From: Diprion similis
Taxonomy: Eukaryota; Arthropoda; Insecta; Hymenoptera; Diprionidae
Length of the DNA: 64,000 nucleotides
Direction: 5' to 3'
Assembly (NCBI RefSeq): GCF_021155765.1
Contig: NC_060106.1
Coordinates: forward strand, 11,353,501-11,417,500
Shown: positions 24,201 to 37,135 of the stretch, piece after piece
How positions within the stretch are numbered: position 1 is the stretch's first letter
Layout: the number at the start of each line of letters is the position of its first letter
Translations under genes and position numbers: made by a program
Notes under the pieces: generated by a model
What the model was told of the DNA's origin: nothing
Seen by the model: the letters and a program-made list of their open reading frames with translations, nothing else
Database searches by the model: none

Positions 24201-25055
24201 TATAGTTTTTGTTTTCAATTTTGCTTCGTTAAATTTCTCTTCTTCCTAATCGTAGTTTCCTCGTTCTCACCGGTAGTCATACTCTAAGGGACGAACTTAT
24301 GTTGGTATAAACATTATGACAATACGCAAACATATAAGTATAAATGTCCCGCAATTACGTGATAAAAATGGCGCTTGCGAATTTCGCATAATAAACAAAT
24401 AACCTTTGGTAATAATATAATGTGTAGGTGTATAATGTGACGTGATAAACGTAACGATACGATTTGAAACCACCACCCCTCCCCCACCCCAGCTAAATCT
24501 GTGATAATACCGTTAATTATTATCAGACTACAATTTAACTATCCAATATAAACTCCAGTGATTATAGATTTACATTGTTGTACGCAAGGCTTTTATCAGC
24601 GGGGTTTAATTAACTGTGAATGAAAATTTATGCACCGTTCACTTCGTCCTGTAATTATTGCTATTAACTGGTGGACGGATACCGATTCTCTAATGTAGAC
24701 TCTGACTATTGTGCGAATCGTTGTTAAAATTTATATCAACGGTGCTGTGCTACTGTCGCAGCAGTTCTCTTGAATATGGGCGTGTGTCAAACGGTCTGAT
24801 AAATGGAAGGTACCAGGGCGCGAAAGAAAATACTTTTTCAACGCGAGGTTTGAGGTGGTGAATTCGGGAGTGGAATATCGATAACAAGATAATTGAAGAA
24901 AGAAGTAAATATACAAAAAAAAAGAAGAAATAAATTACAAAAATGAGCAGCATGGCGTGACGGTTTTATCGACGAAGTTTTCGACATAATTAACAGACAT
25001 TTAGTTGATGCAGAATGGCGGATTGATTCGGGTGTCGTTCTGAGCCCTCCGTAAA
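21216..25055. other. Region upstream of the receptor gene
   Basis: Mostly AT-rich. Contains a 31-bp unit repeated about twice at 22815-22880 (GCAAAATTC...AAAGTTTAGAT), an alternating TA/TATG tract at 23641-23735, and a GC-rich patch at 23395-23535. No exon recognised. The last few hundred bases should hold the promoter and 5' UTR of the receptor; no TATA box is evident. Confidence 0.4.
23641..23735 (+). repeat. AT-rich simple repeat (TA, TATG, TACA units)
   Basis: Alternating purine-pyrimidine tract of TATA, TATGTA and ACATA units, followed after a short gap by an 18-A run. Confidence 0.85.
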
Positions 25056-26553
25056 ATGAGTCTCAACGGTTATTGGACGGTGGTTATTTTATTTTCACTG
25101 ATTTGTGAGATTTTGCCGAGATCAGCTTGCGGAATTGAGGTACAGATTGAAAGGCCGAAAGAATTGGTGCGCCATCAACAAAAGCACAGGCCGCCGTTCA
25201 TCGAGAGAAAGCTTGTGCAGGACACGAGATTCGAAAAGCTTCCATTGACCAATACAGGACAAATTACTCTGGGTGAATTTGAAAAGCAGATAAGCGGGGA
25301 ATTCGTCGAGGATTACGACGAGGCCGTTGATACCACGAGCTTGGAAAGATCGCCCGCCGCTGCGCAAATAAGACACGGAAGGTCTCGCGGTCATTTCGTC
25401 AGACAGATAATAATCGACGATCTCGACGACGATTTTGTCCCTGCGAAAGGTAAACGGAAAAGCGGCTCGACGACGACGATCAGAAACGGGACTTTTCTAG
25501 GCGAGGAGGAGGCCCTCCCTTTCCTCGAGACGAACAACACCGAGGAGGCGAATATCACCAACGAATTTTACGACGATAGGACGAACTTGACCAGGAACAT
25601 CCTTCGGGAAGAGGCCGTTCAAAAGCTCGGTAAAATTCTCAACGAAATGCACCCGCGAATGCAGGACGTTGCCTCGGTCCGGGAGAAAGGACAAATACGG
25701 AGGAATCAAAGGGTTCAAACAAAGCTCGGTGCTGCGGGTGAAGTTTCCGGTTCCACGGGAAGCGGCGGCTCGCTTGAGAAGCTGAGGAAAGCCTTTCCCC
25801 AGGATAAGAAGCAGGCCCGTTCAGACGGAGAGAGGGAGAGGGAGAGGGAGAGGGAGAGGGAGAGAGAGAACACTACCGAAGAATTTGGCACCGTGGTGCA
25901 CACGTCGTCGAAGGAGGAGAAACGGGTGAACGAAAATTACGTGAGGTTGAAACTGGAGGATTACGAGGCCTACGACGAGGTGCAGCAGAACGAGTCCCGG
26001 AACTCGTCGAAGTGGTCGGAAAAGAGTTTGGCCGAGTACGAAGAGGTGGTCACGAGACGCACCGAGAAGCAGAGTGTCCAGGTCGACATCGTCACGCGTT
26101 TCTTGAGAATCATTGAGAACCAGCATCTACTCGGTGAGAATTGCACCGCCGGAACTGATCTGAACCTCGGAGAAGGTGTCGTGGATCGTTACGCTCAGGA
26201 GAGGTTTCGCCTCGAGGCCAATCTCGCCGTTAACAGGGCCAATATGCTCACGAGATTGTGGAAGTACGCGCCGGAAGTTATGCTGTCGTCGGAGTACCTC
26301 CTTCACGCTAGTATATTATCGATGGTCGAATTTGACGAGGATATTTTCGCTGCTGGAAATTGTTACGACAAACTTCAATACCGCGATCATTGGCTCTACT
26401 GTCCGTTTGCTCATCGTCTCGAGGACCAGGACGCTGTCTTGGTCAAGGATCTCGCCGTTGAGTACAAGTATCTGAGTAACAGCAGCGAGTGGTTTTGGAT
26501 CGCTAGGAAAAACGCGGAGAGAGTTATCGCCAGTAATAATCAGTTCAGCCACG
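25056..26553 (+). CDS. GPR158-like class C receptor (CG31760-type), first coding exon, partial
   Basis: Orphan/metabotropic-glycine-type receptor family with a large ectodomain before seven membrane helices; only the N-terminal 499 codons are here. Residues 1 to about 25 form a signal peptide (hydrophobic V-V-I-L-F-S-L-I core, cleavage near S-A-C-G). Residues 26 to about 340 are a low-complexity, acidic and basic linker with many N-glycosylation sequons (NGT, NTT, NIT, NLT, NES, NSS) and a pure Glu-Arg run at about 259-273 encoded by a GAGAGG microsatellite. Residues about 340-499 look like the conserved ectodomain start, with Cys 363, 436 and 449, an N-R-A-N-M-L-T-R-L-W segment and E-W-F-W (478-481). 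The exon ends at CAC G|GTGAGT, phase 1; the open frame beyond it is intron. Family assignment rests on remembered resemblance and needs a search. Confidence 0.7.
25830..25870 (+). repeat. (GAGAGG)n microsatellite inside coding sequence
   Basis: Purine-only tract with unit GAGAGG encoding alternating Glu-Arg in the receptor linker. Likely length-variable between individuals in steps of two residues. Confidence 0.9.
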
Positions 26554-29500
26554 GTGAGTTGCATCATTTTATTCAGTTTCGTCCTTTTTCACACTTCTCG
26601 GAAATAATTTTACTTCAACGTACGAACGTGTTCGAAATTCAATTAAATATCGTCTGGTTGCCTCTGTTCGTTTCTTTTTTGGCCTTCCAATTTTTTATTA
26701 TTTTTTTTTTTTGATTGTTTGCTTGCTTTCTTTTTTTTTTGTTTCAATTTTCCAATGGCTGATCGAATTTTCAACGATACGGACACACGACGTATGGCTG
26801 AAAACCATTTTAATGGTCCAATTGAAAAGTATCGACGTAGTTAAATCGGAGCGCCGTTTGAAAAAGTGCACGTTACGGTTGACCGAGTGAAAAACTTGAT
26901 TACCATGTACGAGTTTTTTCCTTATACCCAGCTCTCTGCGTCATTCGATTATTTTTTTCACCTTCCTCGGCACGTACCTGCACGTTCGTCGCAAAGGACA
27001 TGAAGAGCGGTACGTTATTACGCATCGCGTGTTACAACGCGAACGTTTGTTAATAATTGTTCGAAAAATCGGCCTAATTCGCAGAGTCTTGCGAAAAAAA
27101 AAGAAAAAAAAAAGAAGAAAGATTCTCTTCCAGGGCTTCCAACTTTACGCCTTGAATTTCATTTATATTCGAAAGATTAGTATTGCTTAGAATACTTGAC
27201 GAGTGACTTTCTTCAAGCGTGATCGTGTCTTTCGAATACGTGTTCCTGACACATAAAAAGATTATCGAAATATCGGGGAACTGCTGGAAGTAGGTAATAA
27301 GACTCTCTTGAGACCCAATCGTGTGGTCGACTTTGGGTCGCATATAGAAGTAGATTAGGTTCTTTTCGAAGTATAATTGATGGAGGAAGTAGAGAAGGAC
27401 TTCTCATCAGAATTTCAGGGTGGAAGGAAGGCCGAAAGCAATTTCGGCTGAGCGTCTGTTTCTCATTTTCTCATAGCTTTGTTTTTCTACCTCTCAGCTC
27501 GTCGTTTGTATCTTCCTTTCTTCCAATTATTTCCCCAGTATTCTACTGATCCTTCGTACAAATTTATCAACAGTTTCCTTTTCCACTTCTCTCTTGACGC
27601 GGACATCTGTGCGAGGCGTACAATAATTGTATCCCGAGCCACAAATCCTATGCGAAATATTGTTTGACAAATTTCTGACAGGCTCAGAATTTTCGTTTGG
27701 TGGTATAATTTATTCTTTCCCCCGTATTATGGTATCTACGTTCGTACACTGTATGTACACCAGTGTTAATTTATGTGTAAAATTTTATTCTCAACTTTGT
27801 TTCAATTTCAGTTGTTACACGTTCACTGTGTCAACCAGTTTTCCGAACAATTGCAGTGAACGTCGCTCTCCGAAATTTATCATTCTCCTCGCATTGTTTC
27901 ACTTCTCAATAAAGTACACAACCCGAATCGGTTTTTTTTCTTTCTTACACACACAGTCTATCCGTTTGAAATTTTTTGAATGGATTCGCAAAAAGCAAGG
28001 CTGAAACACACGACGCCGTTATTATCGTGATAAATTTTTATACACTACAGCCACATTTATATTTTACAATAATTCAAGAAGTCCCGACGCAGCTATCGAT
28101 GGTTAATGTGCAGAATAATTTTCTTCTTTATTTCGTGTGGAATTTTAAACTTAAACGGCATAAGAAATTATACTATGGTTGTGGCGTAATTAGCCGTGTG
28201 TAATTATAATATATAAGGTATATATAAAATGGTTTTAATTACCCTTAAATTTATTTAAGAGTATAAACGCGTTACTCGTAATACTTTATTCTTGACCGTA
28301 TAAACAACTGGATAAATCGTCTCTGAGAAAATATGGCATTAAACAAGAGACTATTCAGATAATTTATTCATTATTTTAAAAACACGGTAAATACTTGACG
28401 CATCGTCGTCGTGAATGCACTTAAAAGTCGACGATGTTTTCTCGGAGACATGAAATACCTGACGATTATAAGACATTTATGATCGTCCGAGGTTATGAAC
28501 GTAATTTATGTTTCAACGGCAGTTCCATCGGTTCTTCGTTTGATTTTTCTTTTACTTTAGTTTTTTCCTTTTCTTCTTTTATTTACTCTAGTCTTTGCTT
28601 CTGAACTTATTCGCTTTTCCCGCAACTTTTCTACGCGCGCTTGAAGAGATTTGAACGGGGACGAGGCAGTGCAAACAGATAAAACTCCGCTAGCAGATGA
28701 ACGTTTTAACACTCGCTCGAGGATTCACTCGGATTCTTTGCACCTCCTTTTTTCCTCTTCTTTCTTTTCTTTTCATCCACTAGACTTTCGCGATCTTTAT
28801 CTGCTACTCTGACTCACTCTCGCGTCAACCGCGAACACGGCTCTCAGAGACACAAATCAAGTCAGCATTCGCGGTATTTGTTTCCGTTCAATTCTCTCCC
28901 AAGGGATGAAGCTTTAAAGCTCAACATTTAAACTCCACGTGGACGCAGCTCTTCGCCAGTTTTCATTTTCTCCGGCCGGTATTCTTCACTCCTTTTTCTC
29001 TTTACTCACCATCTTCTTCATCTTCCTCGATTTTCAAATCCCGCAGTTTTACGCAGCATACGGTGCACCGATTTCGAAACAAAGTTGAATCCCGACGCGC
29101 TTTTATCGCATTCACGCACCAACACATACGAAAATCAAGTTACCATGGCGAGGCGGCGTCCCATTAGCCAGTGAAAATTGCTTGGGAAATGGAAATCCGT
29201 GAGATCGTTTACCGCTGATTGGCAGAATGGTCCAGGGTTAGCTTGTTGTACGTTCGTCCGATCCCGAGGATTAAAATTCAGAGTGATTTCACCTCGCAGG
29301 CGTTTCGACTCCCGTTCTGCTGTCACGAGTACATGATGCACGATTTCACTCGTATCGCACTCTTGCATTGTATTTTCTCAGTCCAAACTATGGAATCTCC
29401 GACGAACACATATATTTATGCCTTGCTTTTGTCTTCTGCCCTGTTCAGACGTTACGCTCCGAAATATACGTCCACCTATGTATAGGTATAACCCGGTCGA

Positions 29501-31433
29501 CGAGGAGGATCAGAGACTGCGTCGAGATTCTGAATTTGTCTCGTAAATTCGGACCGTTTGAATTGTCAGTTTTGAGTTTAAGGGTGAGTCGAGCGAAACA
29601 CGTCTGCACCGCAATGGGACTAATTACTAGCAATTAAACGGATTTATTGCCGTCTGTAGGTTATAAATTTTAATAAACACCACGTCTAAACCGCCTGGGA
29701 TTACCTTCGATGCAAGGAATTTGTTATACAAGGTGTACGTTGTATGAATAAATAGGTCGTCTTATGACAGAGGCAAATATTCTTTAACCGATTGTCAACG
29801 CATAATGAAAAGAATTTGCGAAACAATAATTATAATCCCAACTCTGCAAACGGCGAGAAAGATGATTAAGATTGAAAATGAAAAATTACATCGACTTATT
29901 TTTCCTGATGTTTAATTCATGCTGTTGAAATTTCATCAAATTTTTTTTCAACTCTTTGTGTAAATATTACTCGAAATGCAGTCATACTTCGTGGGGAATA
30001 TTGCGTGAAGTTTTGGCAGGAGTGTTTTTTATATTGTCGGCTCTAGTTTTTCTTCGAATACGAATTCTCATTGCTGCCTGCAACATTTGAAAATTACTTA
30101 AACTGTGCAAACTTGGCCGATAAACAAATTCTACCGCATACCGAAATTAACAACATAGTACGTATATGCATATAGGAATTTCGCATAAATAAATGACGAT
30201 TATTGGGATAATTAAGGTAGAATTTTAATCAATGGCTGGTCTCGTTATAATAACTCAAATAACCGATAACTGATTGCAACGTGGACCAACCCTTGTATTA
30301 TACATACTATAATAATGCATCTGTTAGGCGCGTCAGATGTTTTTGACCGGAGTTTGCTCGGAGTTTCCCACATCCTATATCAGTTTTTTGCCATACACGT
30401 TATTTCCATGAACTTAAAGCAAAACCATTCAAAATCAGTTTGTGACGGTATAGGCAGGCAGTTTGTTGTGCACATAATTTTTTCGGTAGGTATTTGCTTT
30501 TCTTTTTCATCACTTTTATTTCACTTTCAATAAACCGCCTGATCACACTTTCTGCCAAAATGATAATCAGAGCCGCTTCTATACGATTATTCTCTGGAAT
30601 TGTTCAATTTTGTCAGAGAAGCGTGTAGTGTTCATATTCATAGGTAATTAATTAAAGCTTATAAATAATAAAAAATCGTAGTATTAGGTCACAAAAAAAA
30701 CTATACAGATATCTGTCAATTGAATTCGATAAGTCTAACTGCAGTGCATTGACCGAACTGTTTTATAATTTCTATGTTACGCGGTCGATGTATAATCATA
30801 TAATTGATTGGAAAAACGGAGGAAAAATTGCAAGCAAAGCGGTGAAATAACTGTTCCTGAGTTTAAAAAATATGGAAACAACACCATCACGCCATAGGCT
30901 GCTGTGGTGGTTTAACGCATATGGGAATACCTGCTTCCACTCTAGCTTGAGACATTTTCAATTATAAACCGAGCCAATATACTACTTCACCGAATCAGAT
31001 AATTTATCAGCAAACAGTATATACAGATATATTACACATATTATACGTATATATCCGCTTCGTTGGAAATGCAGAATTGCTCGCGGTGCAGGTACACCGG
31101 AGGTCAAATTAGTCCGCCTGGAGTTTCGCAAGGGATGTTTTAGGTATACGTACAGAGAACGTGGGTTACCCATGTATTACACATGGTGATTAGGGTGGCC
31201 GTTATTTCGGCTTTGGTAAAAAAAATTTATTCCTCCCTGACGGTGTAAGCAAGGTGTGTAAAAAAAAAAAAACAAAAAAAAAAATCAATGCAAAGTTTGA
31301 TGGCACTCTGATAATTCTAAGCCGTGCCAACGAGCGATTGACATTTTTAATGGGACAAATTATATGTATTTTTTCGATACCAGTACTTGAATATTTATTG
31401 CACACATAATATTAAGGGAAAAGATCTGATATT
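26554..31433 (+). other. Presumed first intron of the receptor gene (5' part)
   Basis: Begins with a consensus donor GTGAGT. Pyrimidine-rich stretches at 26690-26760 and 28550-29040 are notable, but no phase-compatible coding exon with the expected ectodomain or membrane segments is visible. Open frames of 60-125 codons have no coding character. Confidence 0.4.
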
Positions 31434-31620
31434 TGGCACATTCTTGGGGCATATTGTGAGGCATTTTTTGCAATTTTTGCAGATTTTTTGAGCCATGATT
31501 TTTCTGCTCACAAACAAGAGTGTTTTTAATTTTTCAAATTTTTTTTTCCTTACGGTTCAAAAAATCTGCAAAAATTGTATATCATACGGATACGTCATAA
31601 TGTGTCTGAAGAGTGTGCCA
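31434..31620. mobile_element. Small foldback element (MITE-like)
   Basis: Left arm TTGGCACATTCTTGG...GCAATTTTTGCAGATTTTTTGAGCC is matched by an inverted right arm ending GAGTGTGCCAAG, about 70 bp per arm with a short AT-rich centre (about 187 bp total). The inner part of the arms is almost perfect, the outer part about 75% identical by eye. No coding capacity. Target duplication not clear. Confidence 0.6.
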
Positions 31621-32047
31621 AGTTACAAGTTTTTTTTTATCGATATACTATATCGTGTGTAAGAAATACTTGAGAATTGCTATCGAAAAAATAGATTGTC
31701 ATTTTCCATGTGAAATTTTAATTACTCGGTGTCACGGATTGGAATAATTCTATTGCCTAAGACTATCTCCGTGCATAGAAAGTGTCCTTAAAATAAAGTA
31801 CAATTAAGGTGGCTTTGATGTAGCAAGAGTTTCACATTTAAAAAAAGCTTCAATCAGATTGTACCCTGAGTGTTTAATAATTGCGGCATTCTGGTCGCTT
31901 TTTGGTAGTCAATTTTTCAGTTGAAAACCAATATGAGATACTTCTCTTTACCTCTACCCTTCATAAATCAATTCAATACGATCTTCGTACAATGGTGAAC
32001 GTGTATAACTCACGTTTACATATACGGCGGCAATTCATGGGAAGACA

Positions 32048-32069
32048 GGGGCGGGGGAGGGGGAGGGGG
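32048..32069 (+). repeat. G-quadruplex-capable G run
   Basis: Four runs of 4-5 G separated by single bases (GGGGCGGGGGAGGGGGAG). It fits the strict G4 pattern on the plus strand. Confidence 0.85.
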
Positions 32070-32149
32070 AAGAAGATGCAGCAGGCCTGCTATGATAGAC
32101 GCGGTGGATCGAGAGTAAAGTAGTCGAATTCTGCAGCGTTCGTTTTCTG

Positions 32150-32290
32150 GCAAACGTCCCGATGACGGTGCGGCGTTCGAGCTTTTTTTCCGCGTGTCTC
32201 CGACGTCGACGTCGACGTCGCGCGTCGCTTCGACGCTCTAACCTTTTTGGTATGCGCGTCGCGGCGACGACGCCGTTCGCTGGGCACCTT
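32150..32290. promoter_or_regulatory. CG-rich patch with a perfect 20-bp palindrome
   Basis: Dense in CG dinucleotides compared with the flanks and containing CGACGTCGACGTCGACGTCG at 32201-32220, a perfect palindrome of three overlapping GACGTC (CRE half-palindrome-like) units. Just downstream of the G-quadruplex run. Could be an enhancer or internal promoter within the presumed intron; function is inferred. Confidence 0.3.
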
Positions 32291-32508
32291 CCTTCTGTGA
32301 TCAGTATGAGAGACGCGAGAGATACGCAACACCTGGAGTCGATGGAAAATCTGACTGCAAATATTTATCTTAGGCGTTTCATTGCTTTTTCATTGATCGT
32401 TCCAAAGTCGTTGCGTGTTACGGAGGATTTTTTTAACCTTAACCCGAAAACGTGGACCGGTTTTTAATGAAAATATTGAAAAAATAAATATAGATGTATG
32501 TATGAAAA

Positions 32509-33018
32509 TGAGGCATTCCACGCCAAACCGACCTACGTATCACCCTCACCATCGGCGATTTTTTTATTTTTAAGTATGGTGTAGAGTAAACGAAAATAAC
32601 ATCTTTACCAGGTTTTAGATTTTTTTGAATCGTGGGTTTGATTTTTACTGCTCTCAAGAACACTGAAATTCAATTTGTGAGAAAAAACGAATAAAATGTA
32701 AATTCGTATTACTTGAATTTATATTTAATCCGATTTTTCTGATTTTTTAATTATTTGTTTTGCCTGTAGTTTTTGAAGCAAAAGCTTTCCCACTTCCATC
32801 TTGGTCTCAAAATTACTGTTTTCTTAACAAAGAATTCATTCTAAATTTGGGGTTTTGTGTTTTTTTGAGCAATGAAAATCAAACCCGTGGTCCAAAACAT
32901 CTAAAACTCGGTGAAAGATAATTTTTTTTGTACACTCGACACCACAGCTGAAGATTAAGAAAAAATCGCCGATAGTTAGGATCGCCATACGTAGGTCGGT
33001 TTAGTGTGGAATGTCTCA
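32509..33018. mobile_element. Foldback MITE with ~150-bp terminal inverted repeats
   Basis: Left arm 32509-32661 begins TGAGGCATTCCACGCCAAAC; right arm 32866-33018 is its inverted counterpart (begins TGAGACATTCCACACTAAAC when read from the other strand). Shared blocks along the arms include CGACCTACGTAT, ATCGGCGATTTTTT, GGTTTTAGAT and TGGGTTTGATTTT. The arms appear roughly 75-80% identical. The 200-bp centre is AT-rich and non-coding. A solo arm lies at 43797-43936, so the family is present in more than one copy. Confidence 0.75.
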
Positions 33019-36000
33019 TATATGTATCATACGATCAAACTCTGAGTTCGGAGACAGAAGAATTTAAGCTCCTCTCGTCGGGATTATAACTTATCGTTGT
33101 ATATGTGTAATATACACTCAACCTTGAATTCTCGAAGTGTATTTTCTTCTCATTTGTTCTTCTTATTTCGTTCTTTTTCAGTTGCTGGCAATTCCTTAGG
33201 GATTAAACTTTCGTGTACGATCGACGATCATATTTCACCCGCTAATCTCGCAAACCTTCTATATTATATAAGCTACTTAGAGTACCTACAGGGGTAAACC
33301 ATCATTCCAGTTGAAAATGTTTCGCAAAATCGCTTATTTTCTTTTACACTTGTTGGTATAAATCCGTCTTTTTGGGTATTAAATTTGGATTCAGAATTGA
33401 ATAAAATATGAAGATGAAAGAGATACCGAAACTATACTGTATATGTATAAAGAGAAAGGGGCAAATTGAGAAAATTAGGGTTTCGTCGGAACTCGAGTTT
33501 TGGGGTCAGGGAAAACGTACCGTCGGAATTGTGCATATCCGTGTTAATGCAAGTGTGTGGAACAAGTTTCTTCGTAGCTGTAAAACTCAAACAAAGTTCA
33601 CAATCGAGTTGTTTTATATAAGATGGCAGAATATTAATGAGAAATTTTAATGTCGAGGGTGTATGTACTTAAACAAAACTACATTTTATTACAGATAGGT
33701 ACACTTCAACAGAAATATAATATAAATATCCTCCGCTTGTCAATTTTCGTATTCGACTTTAATTTCTGCACCTACATTTTCCTTTCTGCCACGTATAGAA
33801 GCGGAGAAAAAAGAAAGTACGGAACCACTTACTCCATTTGAATCGAGTGCATCAAGTCTCGTACATTTTGCTTCTGGAATCTCGAGCGTTGATACATATC
33901 GGCAATCATTTCCTTTCCTAGCTCTCGGTGAAAGTCGAATGCCTCGATGAAGCTATGAAGTAAACCGTGCCGCGTCTGTATTAATTTTTCGTTAGTTTTA
34001 TCGTTCAAGCTGATATAATAGAGATGGGAGAAAAGTTAGAATATGTTACCAGATTCGCTCTGTTATGTGAAATGAAGAAAAAAGCTTCAACATAAATTAA
34101 TCTTGTAGGATTGAATACGTATTGAATACGTGTTTTAAAAAAAGTTAGGGGTGAAATAAATTGATGAAACGAAATGGTCATGAATTCAGGGCTTAGAATA
34201 AGTGGAAATCTGAAAATAATTGAGTTGCGTTTTATTAAACACATTCTTGTAAATTTGGTAAATTTAATTGGGAAAACCAAACCTTCTTCGAAATTATACT
34301 TTCAATTTTTTATTTCCTGTCGCGGAGAGATTCTTCGAATAAAGTTATACTCAATGAACTTAAATGTTGCTCCTTGAATCCTGATCTTAACGCTTCTCAG
34401 TTGTAAACAATTTTTATCGAACTGTACAATTCGGACGTGGGTGTTACAGGTATATCATATCGGGGAATTAAATTCACTTTATTAACAGAACTTGGAAAGC
34501 ACATCATAAATGCGAGGTATTTTCGCGCCGTTAAAAGCCGCACGGATCTCGCCTTGTTGTATCATGTTCCACGAGGCGTGTACACGTATAACTAAATTCT
34601 CTACGTGTACCAACTCAATTTCTAGCTTATTGTCAGAATACATGTTTCGCCACAAATGTATTTTCCTCTCGCCGAGAGGGTTTCATATCCTTTGGAGACT
34701 TGAAAGACACGGGGTAAGAGCAGTCTTTTGCAAATAATATTCCCTCGGTGAAGTGGCGTTACAACGCGACACGCGTTGACGATATCCCGTTTATACATTA
34801 TATATATATGTACATATTATATCGGCAGCTCGACTGATGATTATTTTACATCAATTACAAGTTGACTCTGATTTTATCACTTTTCAGGTCAGCGGATCGA
34901 GAATTCTCATTTAAACTTGTTCACGGAGTCAATGTATAAAGAAGGAAAAATCGAACCGTCAAACAATAGTAATTATCGAGTAATTATTTTTCCGTAGTTG
35001 AGCGGAGGAAATATTTTTTATTACATTATTCCGTGAAAATGATTTTTCGGTTTTTGTCGCCGAATTTTAAAAATACGCAGTTTTTGTTAATTTTACCAAT
35101 TGATGTGAATTTAATTTTTCTACAGTTGATACATTGTATTTTTTTTTTTTTTAATATTATTGCGACGATTAATTAGGTGACAGTAAAACAGGAGTAGAAT
35201 AAAAAAGAAACGGGGAAAAAGAATGTTGAGAAGAAAAATAATCTGTCAGAGTTATAATGAACGAAAGTTATACAGCGGAAGAGAGAAAATACGAGAGATG
35301 GAAAAGCAGGATATGTTATTGAAATTCGAGACTCGCTATTTCCCGTGAGATTCGCGGAGGACGAGCCGAGCCGTTGAGCGCATTCCAGCGGCTCGGAAAC
35401 TTTGCGTTAGGGGAGGAAATCGGGGTTCGCGGGGGTGGTTACCAGGCGTGACTTATGAAATATCGACTTTTTTCCCGTCTATATTCGCAAAATCGCGTCC
35501 CGGCTTATAACCCAGCTACGGGCTGAAACAATCTCCCCTAAAACGGTCTCGAGGTTGCGAAAACTGTTTTACTTGTACCTTATAGACATACGTAGTAATG
35601 TTGCAGGGATTGCCCGCGCGTGTAATCCGCTTTTGTCGAGTCGTCTTCCCCGTCTGGTGGTGATTTTTAAAGTTGAGAAAGGGTGCAGGCACATTATTTC
35701 CTTTTTCCCAATACGAGGACCAACAAGTTTATCTTTCGACACGATCTAGTCCGAAAGTATTTCGCACTCTATACCTATTCTATCAACTCCTTGCCTCCCT
35801 CGGAGTCTCGGGGATTTGTTACTTCTTCGCTCCCACGGGCCTTTCCCGTCAATAGCGAAGAGCAAAATGACTACGAGATTCCGTCGATATCCTTTTCTCT
35901 TTTCATTTTCTCTCCACCTTTTATCGCCCTCTTGAGTTCTTCCCGTAAATCTGTCGTTACGTCTACGTTACACGTAAATGTTGTATTACGATGTGCAAAT

Positions 36001-37120
36001 TTTGGCGGATTTTACGATATTCTCGCATCTCTTTCATTCTACTATTGCGATTGGCTTTGTTCCGAAATTTTTATCGAGTATGAAACACCTGATAAATTTC
36101 AGCTGCTTATTTCACATGAAATAATCGCGCGATGAGGGCGGAAATTTTTATTTGTATTCAGGATCATCTCGCAGCTTAGTGGTCGTATGAAATGATCCTA
36201 AACGAATCCCGCATGAAAATCTTCAGCCCCCCCTCCCCCAAACTCTTTGAGAAGAATTAATTTTAAAAATCTGTAGGATCGTTACGAATTAATTTTTAAT
36301 TTAAGGGACCAGCGTGGAAGTTGATTTATAAAAAAAGTGCTAGAACTGCAGGTTTTTTCTTCAGAAAATAATCAGGCCTCTTGATTATTGTTACGATGAA
36401 GAGACAATTGATAAATATGCCACTTGTCTTCACACTTTTGCCTGACGGCGAAGAGGCTGGAGAAGTTTTTTCAAGTCTTTCAAAAACACATAGATATATA
36501 CAACACCGTATTGGCGAACTTATGAATCTGCAATTTGTACCCGTCGCAGACACGGTCTGTTAATGAGAAATTGTTGGAAATAAGAAGTTTTAATTAAGCT
36601 ACTTGCCACCCGGTTATTTACAAGTTCTTTTGGAATGAGAAATTTGAGCGAAGACGTTACATGACTGCGAGTTAATTGTTACCGGTCGAAATCAGATTTA
36701 TCTAGAGCCTTAGCCACGCGTTGTAATTTTTTGCGGATAAAGAGATTCTCAAAGAATTTCGAGGATATTTTTGAGGCTTTGACTTACTTATTCGAATGGC
36801 TGGATACCGACTGTCCAGTGAAAATTTAGTTGCTTTGGTGAGATTCGACGATGCGTTTGCAGTTTGCCGGAGCGTCTAACGACCTGGAAAACTTCTTCAT
36901 TCAAGGCGGGAACTTTGCTGATTTAATTTGCAAGTTACTCCCGGAATCTGCCTACTGGGTAGGTAGGTGGTAGGTACGTAGGTACGGTCTTGCAGAAAAT
37001 AGATGGCGGTTCCGGTGCGACGGGAAATATTATCAATCGAACTAAATGGTCTGGAGAAATGGGTTCGTTAGAATATGCGGGGGTCAAAATCCCTTGATAA
37101 AAGTTTGTGTGACCTTTTTA
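33019..37120. other. Presumed intronic/intergenic sequence, no exon seen
   Basis: AT-rich. The longest open frame (150 codons at 35683-36135) is pyrimidine-driven and has no recognisable domain or splice context. No RNA gene or element recognised. Confidence 0.4.
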
Positions 37121-37135
37121 CCCCCCCCCCCCCCC
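37121..37135 (+). repeat. Poly-C run (15)
   Basis: Fifteen C followed by GCCCTCCTCCCACCC. The minus strand is a potential G-quadruplex former. Confidence 0.9.

Noticed and set aside
26554..26714. Continuation of the receptor open frame past the exon end
   Set aside because: A strong phase-1 GTGAGT donor at 26554 precedes it, and the downstream residues are hydrophobic T-rich intron translation (runs of Phe and Ile) rather than a membrane helix.
35683..36135. 150-codon open frame on the plus strand, the longest in the non-coding tract apart from the genes
   Set aside because: Composition driven by pyrimidine-rich DNA (Ser, Phe, Leu), overlapping frames in the same stretch, no domain and no splice or promoter context.
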